This document shows, piece after piece, positions 56,036-64,000 of a stretch of DNA of 64,000 bases. The notes under the pieces were generated by a model. That model was not told the DNA's origin. It made no database searches and saw nothing but the letters and a program-made list of their open reading frames with translations. This stretch comes from Sarcophilus harrisii (taxonomy: Eukaryota > Chordata > Mammalia > Dasyuromorphia > Dasyuridae). Position 1 is the stretch's first letter, and the number at the start of each line of letters is the position of its first letter. The DNA is taken from assembly GCF_902635505.1 (NCBI RefSeq), contig NC_045428.1:434845106-434909105 (forward strand), read 5' to 3'. The position numbers and the translations under genes were made by a program.

Positions 56036-56744
56036 GTAGCTTATGGATTTTTTGTTCTATATTTTTTTCTAATTCTTGTTATGACTATAAATGCTTTTAA
56101 GGATGAAAAGGATATATATCTGAAAAAACCTGAATAATGCTTTTTGTTTTTAGCATTAACAAAAATACCTTTTTTGTCAGCAACTCCATTTACATATGTG
56201 GATATATCAAAAACTATTCCATATGGTTTGCTGGGTTTAAAAATGATTCTGATGAGAAGAGGATTAATCACATAAAAGTATTGTACCATCTACATTGCAT
56301 AGGTATACTACTTTTGTAAAGACAAATCTTGCTTTGAGTATAGTCATTTACCCTTATTTCAGCTGTATTGATGTGATAAAGAATAACAATGTGACAATTT
56401 GCTTATCTGATTATCTGATTTTGAATACTGCATCTTTTTTTTTTTTTCCAATTAGAGATCCCCAGCCATAAGATTCATGTATTATGGAATAAGATTCTTC
56501 AAAGATCAATAAGACAGCCTGAAAAATAATCACTTAATACATAGCACTTTTTCTTTTCCATAGGTTTTTATAAAATATCTTTTAAATGCCTTTCTGCAAC
56601 CCAGACCTAATGTGTCTCTGGCATTCCTTAATCTGCTAGTCTAGTGAGTAAAAAGAGGGAAATTTTATCAGAGTGGTACAACTTAATCTTTATAAACCCA
56701 TAATATCATTTTTCTCTAATTGCTTACAAACGATCCTTTCATTT
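56036..56744 (+). other. KATNAL1: Start of KATNAL1 intron 3
   Basis: The intron is open at the right edge of the window (at least 7.9 kb). This first part is AT-rich. No further exon is seen up to 64,000. Confidence 0.6.
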
Positions 56745-57285
56745 TTTTAATTCAGTTTTCTTTTTGGTGCCAAATTTTCTTCCATTGACAATACCCTTCC
56801 CCATTCATTGAGAAGGCAAGAAATAGAAATTTTGTATGACTTCTTATTTATAGTAAAGTTCTGTATTGGTATTATAAAAAGAAAGAGAAACAAAATATGT
56901 TCTAGTCAGTACACTTGAATCAATCAGTTGTCCATCTGTTTTATCATGAGTCCTTTGGAATTATGATGGTTACTGTAGTGATCAGAGTTAACTATAAATC
57001 TTTCATTATTGATTATCTTTACAGTATTGCTGTTACTATGTAAATTTTTCTTTTGATTCTGCTTATTTTACTCTGTATCAGTTCATGCAAGTTTTTCCAG
57101 GTTTTTCTGAAACTCTCCTTCACCATTTCTTACAATCCAACAGGATATCTTATAATCATATATCATAGCTGTTTCAGCCATTCCCCAGTTGATGGATGTC
57201 CCCTCAGTTTCCTATTCTTTGGCTCCACAAAAAAGGCTTCTATAAATATTTTTGAATATATAGCTTCTATGATTTAATGGGTTTA
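56745..57285 (-). repeat. L1 3'-end copy, antisense
   Basis: 'gtccatctgttttatcatga', 'ttctgcttattttactctgt', 'gtttcagccattccccagtt', 'gatggatgtcccctcagttt'. 5'-truncated and diverged. Confidence 0.75.
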
Positions 57286-57379
57286 ATAATGGGAATTATT
57301 TAAACCAGGAATTTATATTAAGCCCATTAGTCTATGGATTAAAGCATATGCCTTTTCCTTAAAAAAATTGGGACATTTT

Positions 57380-57800
57380 CTTACTTCCAGTTGCTTGGAA
57401 CCTGTTTCATTTACCTCATTTCCTCTAAAAGTCACCAGTGTTCTGCAAGTTCTTTTATTAGCCTGTAATGTAGTTTGTCCAGACCAAGGTAATTAGAATC
57501 CTTTCTAAATTACGTAGGTGCTCTGTCATTTTCTCAGTTATCTTGCTTTTCAAATTTGTGGGCTATTTTCATTTTGTTTTTATCAGTCTAAAGATTGTTC
57601 TCCTTGGTAGATGAAATGGAAGCCAAATTAGAGTTGAATATTTCTGCCTTTATTTTATTTTCCATAATCCATTCTCATCTTACCTAGAGCAAGCAGAAGT
57701 TCTGTCTGTTATTTTTCCCTCCAAAATAACTCAAATTCGAACCAAACAGGCCTTTTTTTAATTGCCCTATTTCTAATCTCCTTGTGGCATGAAGGTGACT
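57380..57800 (-). repeat. CR1/L3 LINE ORF fragment, antisense
   Basis: Antisense text from the region upstream of the RT domain (gtttgtccagaccaaggtaa; gatgaaatggaagccaaatt; atatttctgcctttatttta; ataactcaaattcgaaccaa; tgacctctg-like end replaced by tgactctggattc). Moderately secure. Confidence 0.6.
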
Positions 57801-58516
57801 CTGGATTCCTGCAGGCTTTGTTGGTAGAACACAAGCTCCAATAGCCTACCATGTTCAGATTTTATATGTGATCTTGAAGACAGTTTCAATGTACTATCCA
57901 AGAACTGACATAGTTAAGAGCAGAGAGTCTCAGATGGGCTTCTGGGTGATAAATTGTTTGTCCGTGGCAAATGATGAATTAAAGAAAAACAAAAAAATTG
58001 GCTCTTAGGCCTGTGCAGCCCTTGTATGCTTCTACAGTATGGTGGTAGAATTATGGAAAAGTGAAAAGGGCTGCCAAAAAGGATGTTTTTTGTTAATTTA
58101 TATAAATATTACTTCAGTTGTAGACTCTGAATGTGACATCTTTGTCTTGATAAACCAAAAGATAGAAGGAAATTGCAGCCATTTGGGTGTTCTTGGAAAA
58201 GGATACAAAGAAATTGGTGGAGTTGTTTTTATTGTATAACAAAAAGCATAATTTCATGAATACATGGTCATCTTAACCTGTAGTATTCATGGAAATCATA
58301 GATAAGAAGGTACTATGAAGATAATCATAACTAATAAATATACCAGTATCTACTGAAGAGGATAAAATAGAGAAAGGGTACTAACAACTTGATAAGTTCC
58401 TTCAAAGTCAACACATGCTTTTTTTCTTTTAGAGCTTATTTAATACCTTTTGTATTTTTTATAGTCATTTCCCAATATATCATCCTCATCATTTGAACTC
58501 TGCCTTGTATTACACA

Positions 58517-58555
<39 letters not shown>

Positions 58556-58724
58556 ATACAACCAAGTAAATAAAGCCTACTGACAAAGTGAAGACATTTA
58601 ACAGTGTTTAAACTTGGTTAACTTTGGGTAGAAATCTGGCACAGAGGAAATGGTGGAAAGTATTTTGAAAGTTTATTTCTTAGGTTTTAGAAATGAATAA
58701 GGTCAACCCAGTAGCTTCTCCATT
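57801..58724. other. Intron 3 sequence with (CA)n
   Basis: (CA)n at 58,517-58,550. The frame at 58,039-58,239 has no recognised domain. The rest is unclassified. Confidence 0.5.
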
Positions 58725-58925
58725 TCAGTAATTTTTCAGTTATGTCCAACTAGAATGGCTTGCCATTTCTTCCTTCAGCTCATTTTACAGAAAGGAAACT
58801 GAGACAAACAGGATTAAATGATTTAGCTAGGGTCACATAAACCAGTAAGTGTCTGAGACCAGATTTGAAATTTCCTGACCCTAGTTGCAGCACTCTCTGC
58901 ACTGTGTCCCCTATTTGCCCCTGTA
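58725..58925 (-). repeat. tRNA-headed SINE, antisense
   Basis: 'gaatggcttgccatttcttc', 'gaaaggaaactgagacaaac', 'gggtcacataaaccagtaag', 'gcactgtgtcccctatttgc'. Confidence 0.8.
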
Positions 58926-61814
58926 TATTCTAGTTTCTCATCTGTGTCTTATATTTTCTTCTAAAAAAAGAGTTGAAAGACTGTGGATATGGTAAGCCCC
59001 AACGTCATAAATAATAAAATGAAATTTATATTAATAGGAAAAATGGTTACAGATCTGAGCATTATATCTGAGGTAGATGCTTCGGGTAGTTAAATTATGA
59101 GCTGTTTCAGAAAAAAAAAAAGATTAAAATCAACATTGAATTCAAAGAAAAGATTGCAAATAAAGATACTGTGAACAAAAGCTACAAATTGAAACTGATT
59201 TATTAAAATGATCCCTGATTGGTAACAGCAAGAAGTGGAATAAGACAAAAATATTACCATTTCTTGAAAAAGTATAACTTTTGAATTTGTCATAAAGTAG
59301 AGACCAAGTCAACTGAGAAAGCACCATAGCCAGGAATTTCCTGATCGCATTGTCCATTGTAAAGAGATGGAAACTAAGAGCAGTTCTGATTTATAATGCA
59401 AATTCATAGGTAAAGCCTTTCAGAAGAACATAACAGGTTATGCAATTTTTTAAAATAAAACAAGAAAAAAGAGAGCAAACATAATTCTAAAGAAAACTTG
59501 ACGTGAGAGCCAAATAAAATATTTTGTACCAACAAGACTTGCAAATGAAAGTGACAGGTTAATTAATGCCAAATGGATCAAAGTTATCAGTGTTTCTTTA
59601 ATGATCTGTTTTCATGATCAGTGACAGGAATTACCACATTTGAACTCTAGCATTTCATTCTTAGAGGTGATATATAAAGGAGTAAGAATGACTCTCTGGA
59701 AGGTAGAAACAGTGACTGAACCATGCTAAGCTTATGTGGAAGAAATTTTTGCTGGAGGCAGTATGATTTTTAAAGACTTGAGAGGTGTTAAAAGAGAGGA
59801 GAGAAGATACCAAAAGAAGACAAAACTATGGATGATAATAATATTCAAACAAGGTAATTGATACTGACATTCTTTCATATATAGATATCGTATATACATG
59901 AGGTATATATAATCCAAGATATGTCATTTGTACATCACAGATAAAATATAGCTATTTTCTCATTTTCATGAAAATTATCCTATATTAAGGGATATCCTTA
60001 ATGAAAATGCCCAAAGAGAAGAGGCAGATTTCAACACCTGTCTCTCCATCACTTCACTTCTTTGAAGATACACAATTGACTGGTGTACAACTCATATGTA
60101 ATCCCACTATGTTCACTGTTTATTGATTATCAATCCCTTCCCAGGACTTTTCTCTCCCCTCCCCCTCAAGGGAATAGGAAAAAAAATCACTGTAGCTTTG
60201 AATGCTTGCTTCCAACAAAGAATCTCTTTTGAACATATAATTTAAAAAAATTCCTTGGTGTAAATAGACATGAAGATAACTTTTTAGTGATCCATTGATT
60301 ATTTTAAAAGAAAAATGTGTGTTTGCCAAAGATGTGTACCATTGTCATGGAGGATGATAGAAGAATAACTGTAGCAAAAAATGTAGCAAAGATCTTCAGA
60401 TATCCATGTTTACAGATGACATTATTTATTGTTATAGTGATTATTTGAGAGATAATTGACCTAATAATTCATATTAAAAAAATTAAATGAGTGAAAATGC
60501 CTTTTGTCTTGATTGTGAAATGCAGTTGGATGGCTGATTTACTGCATCTTTATTTCAGTGTATATATTTGTAATAAACATTGCTGATGGGCAGGGATATC
60601 TAGAATTGAATGGGAAGAAGAGATCAGATTTGATTTTGTTTTTGTAAATCAGGTTGTGTTTTTAATGATGTCAAACTGTTTTTTATAAAGATCTGTCTTT
60701 TCAACATAAATATCCTGAATGATTGTAGATCTTAAAACATCAATTTTTGCATGTGATCAAGCAGCATATTTTCAGTAATAATGCACATGAAAGAAATAAT
60801 GCAAAGATATGTTTTAGGAAGTACAAAATTGGAAGAGGGAGCAAGCAGTCACAAGGCATGAGAGAGAGGAGAAATGTGTAACTTTAAGTACTGCATTAGT
60901 TAATCCTATTGAAAAGAGCTTGAGGAAGGCTTTCAGCATTTTGGGTGCAACCTATATAGAAAATATAGAGTGAATGAGCACCTTGTGTCTCTGGTGGAAA
61001 TACCCACATTGATGGGGTCACAGACCGAGTACAGTTTTGAAATATTCTTAAAACACTTTTACCCTTCTTTTTTTATCCATTTTCACTCACATGTGTGTTC
61101 TCATTTCCATATATTGGTTTTGTTCTTTTGAAATCTGATTTATTGATGAACTTTCTGTGTAGCCACATTGATGGGTTTTTTAGACATCTTCTATTTTGCT
61201 TTCTTCCTTGGAACTGATGACAACTTCATCACCAGAATTTTAATTTGTGAATTCCTTTCTTGAGTTGACAGCATTTTTTTTTTAAAGAACTCTGTTTCCT
61301 GTCTAGTTTCAGAGGTCTTTTTTTTTTTTTTTTAACTGTTACAGGATTCAAAATAAAGTGTAAATTATTTTTTTATCTATGACAAATTCAGTTTCCGGAG
61401 GTTCACTTCATTTCCATTTCTGGCATCATCATTGAATACAATATTTTTACTAGTACCTCACTGATTGTAAATTGGCTGTAAAAGTAGAGGAACGAATACA
61501 CTTCAGAAATAATGCCTTCATTAGTAATTTTACAAAAATCCTAAAACTCAACTGCAAAATAATCTAGTGTTAAGTACTTTTGAAAAATTATGTCACACAC
61601 ATTGTGATTATTTAAATATGTGTGTCTCAAAGAGACAGTAAAAATTTCCAATAAAATGGAAATTAATTGTGCTTTGTGTTTTTATATACCTCTGGGCACT
61701 TTTAAATAAGTATTCAGCATTACATAAATTTTGTTCGCTTAATTCTTGTAAATTATGGAGGAGGGAAAGCAGACATTACAAATATTTGAAATAAACATTA
61801 GTCTTAAATGTAAT
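58926..61814. other. Long AT-rich intron stretch without recognised repeats
   Basis: Nearly 2.9 kb in which I recognise no SINE or LINE, apart from short T runs near 61,272 and 61,318. Open frames are short. It could hold an old, unrecognised repeat or single-copy intron DNA. Confidence 0.35.
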
Positions 61815-62690
61815 TTTAAAAATAGATTTTTACAGATTTATTTTGTTTTTGTTATTTAGACTTCAACTATAACTATAATTTATCTCTCCCTCCCAGAGAG
61901 CCATCACTATTAACAAAGAATTAAAAAAAGAAACAAAGGAAGAAAAAAAATCTTTAGTAAAACTATAACAAAAACAATTTGACATTTTATTTAGAGTACC
62001 ATCTCTCAGAATCGCTTGTTTATGCAAAGGAGTGAGGAAAATATCTTGTTATATCCCTTTTTTTGGGGTGGGGGGAGGCAAGGTTGTTTTTTTATAATTT
62101 TGCATCATTCAATTTAGATTTTTTTGTGTTTATTGATTTTATCACTTTTGTCCTGTAGATTGTTTCCTAAGTCTCCTTGCTTTACTTTTCATCAGTTCAC
62201 AAAAGCATTTTCTATGCTTCTGTATTCATTAGGCTTGTAATAATAGGCCATTACATTCACATGCTTCTTTGCTAAAAAGTATTGCTATAGATATTTGAGA
62301 GATATATGGAGTCTTTTTTTTTTTTTTTTTTTAAAGTTTTCTCCTTGGGATATTTGCTTAGCATTGGAATCTTTGGGCCAATGAGTATGAACATTTTATT
62401 AACTTTGTTTGAATCTACATTGTTTTCCAGAATAGTTGTACCAATCTATAGCTTCTTCAGCCATTATTGTTTTCCTGTCTCCATAACCCTTCCAACACCA
62501 ATAATTTTCATCTTTTGTCATCTTTGCCAATTTAATGAATGTGAGGTGAAACTTCAGAGTTGTTTTGATTTACATTTTATTATTAATGATTTGGAAAATT
62601 TTTTGATATGTAATTTGTAGTTTGCATTTCTTCTTTTGAGAACTATTTTCTTCATATCCTTTGACCACTTCTCAGGGCTTTTAAGTGTAA
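61815..62690 (-). repeat. L1 3' part, antisense
   Basis: 'ttatctctccctcccagaga', 'aagtctccttgctttacttt'-like UTR text, then ORF2 end (attgttttccagaatagttg; caatttaatgaatgtgaggt; catatcctttgaccacttct). Old. Confidence 0.7.
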
Positions 62691-62929
62691 TTTTTATTAC
62701 ATGTCAAAGGTTAGATTTTTTTCTTTGGGAAAATGGCTCTATAGTCAAAATTAATAGAAAAATAAGATTTCACTGTGTTAGCTTTTCTTTATGTACAATT
62801 TTTCAGGAATGAATTCTATTCCATTGGCTTTTTATATATGGTGAATGCTAACTTGGTTTTTGTGTTTTTACCTTCCCTTTTCATGTGATGTGTATGGTGA
62901 CCATTGCAGAGTAGCCTACATGGGGGATT

Positions 62930-63690
62930 ATGAGGGCCTAGTCTCTGGTGGAAGGAAGGGAATAAATTTAAGAGATTTTCTGGTGGTAGAAATAATCTAA
63001 ACTGAATGGATATGTGGGATGAGTGGGAATGGGATGAGTTAGAAATTAGGGATGACACTGGGGCTCCAAAACTATGTAAACTGAAGTATGGTAGTGTCTT
63101 TAGAAACAGGAACTTTAATAAGTAGAATCAATAAGGGGATAGGTTTTAGAGCAAAGCTAATGAACATGTTTTGGACATGATACCTTTGAGATGCATAGTT
63201 CAAAATATCCGATAGGCAGTTTGTGATATGGAATTTGAGCCCAGGAGAGAGATTGGGTAATAGAAAACTGATTCAAAGTTGAAAAAAAAAATGCTTCCTT
63301 TAACACAGTATCAAAAGTAAAAAGAACACACCAAATACTATTTGGTAGTGTGGGAATCATCTACATAGAGTTGATAGTTTAATTTATGTGGGTTAATGAT
63401 AGTTTAATTTATGTGAGACTACAGAGAGAAAAGAGAAGAGGCCTCAGGAGAGAGCCTTGGGGAGAGTGGATGTTGGTTTAGCAGAGGCAATGAAGCTGCA
63501 GACTAGGAGAAAGAGAACCTAGCACTGTCATTAAAAAATCCCAGAGTTGAGATCAAGAAGGATGAGCACTGAGAAAAATACTTTAGAAGTGAAAGTTAAT
63601 AAATCATTGGTAACTTTGTAAAGAGTTGTTTTAATTGAGTACTGAGGTCAGAAGTCAGATTGTAAAGAAAGAAATGAGAGGTGGTGACCA
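62930..63690 (-). repeat. L2 LINE copy, antisense
   Basis: Complement of L2 RT region: 'gagatcaagaaggatgagca', 'aatcattggtaactttgtaa', 'gatgcatagttcaaaatatc', 'aggagagagccttggggaga'. The same segments appear in the 33.5-kb copy. Confidence 0.75.
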
Positions 63691-63714
63691 AAACAGAGTT
63701 TATTATCCCTTTTT

Positions 63715-64000
63715 TCCAAATTGTCCCATCTCCCAAACTGCTCTGTTTCTGTTGACAGTACCACCAATTGCTTCAGTCTCCCAAGTTGTCAGCCTCTGAA
63801 TCACTTTGATTTCTTACCTGCCCTCACTCTACACTCTAGCCAGGTGTCGAGGCTTGTTGATTCAAACTCTACAGTATCTCTTTCATACTCTTATCTTCTT
63901 TACACTTATCCCGCCTCCCAATTGAATATTGCTAATTAGTCTCCTTTACTCAAGTTTCCCCTCCAAGCTTTTCCTCTGGAGAGTTACCAAAGTAATTTTC
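63715..64000 (+). repeat. L2-like LINE fragment, sense, cut by the window end
   Basis: Pyrimidine-rich text (gtctcccaagttgtcagcct; attagtctcctttactcaag; gagttaccaaagtaattttc) in the style of L2 sense copies. It lies next to an antisense L2, like the pair at 33.5/34.7 kb. Confidence 0.55.

Noticed and set aside
1-64000. CRISPR arrays, bacterial operons, toxin-antitoxin or phage systems
   Set aside because: The window is vertebrate nuclear DNA. The only regular repeats are microsatellites and the 125-bp triplication, without spacer structure.

Overview
This window is nuclear DNA from a mammal, most likely a marsupial. The evidence is the repeat mix: tRNA-headed SINEs with a conserved region like CCAAATGGGGTCA, MIR/THER core-SINEs, many L2 and CR1/L3 LINE copies, and L1 copies whose 3' halves look marsupial. 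A nuclear mitochondrial insertion also reads like marsupial mtDNA. I cannot name the species. Family names for repeats come from recognition by eye, not from a database search.

One protein-coding gene is supported: KATNAL1 (katanin p60 catalytic subunit A-like 1), on the + strand. Its CpG-island promoter is at about 26.59-27.45 kb, and a probable non-coding exon 1 ends at 26,816. The first coding exon is 46,506-46,682 (ATG at 46,521) and the second is 55,875-56,035. The AAA ATPase part lies beyond the right edge. The visible exons encode about the first 107 residues, which is the microtubule-binding N-terminal domain and the start of the linker. Intron 1 is about 19.7 kb, intron 2 about 9.2 kb, and intron 3 runs off the window.

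Layout: 1-26.5 kb is intergenic upstream DNA, AT-rich and full of repeats, with two repeat-poor islands near 4.0 and 7.2-7.8 kb. 26.6-27.45 kb is the promoter island, with GC boxes, an X-box-like RFX site overlapping a short upstream ORF, and two ACTAYRNNNCCCR (ZNF143/SBS-type) motifs facing opposite ways. 27.5-46.5 kb is intron 1, with CR1/L3, L2, L1 and SINE copies and two solo LTR fossils whose target-site duplications are readable. 46.7-55.9 kb is intron 2. It opens with a 1.2-kb NUMT (COX3-tRNA-Gly-ND3-tRNA-Arg-ND4L-ND4, antisense) only about 113 bp after the splice donor, followed by a threefold tandem repeat of about 125 bp. 56.0-64.0 kb is intron 3, with more LINE remains and a long AT-rich stretch.

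I saw no functional RNA gene, CRISPR array or prokaryote-type system. Nearly all long open frames in the window are simple-repeat, LINE or mitochondrial by-products. The most useful observations are the NUMT beside a coding exon, the promoter motif set, and several nested insertions whose empty sites can be read directly.
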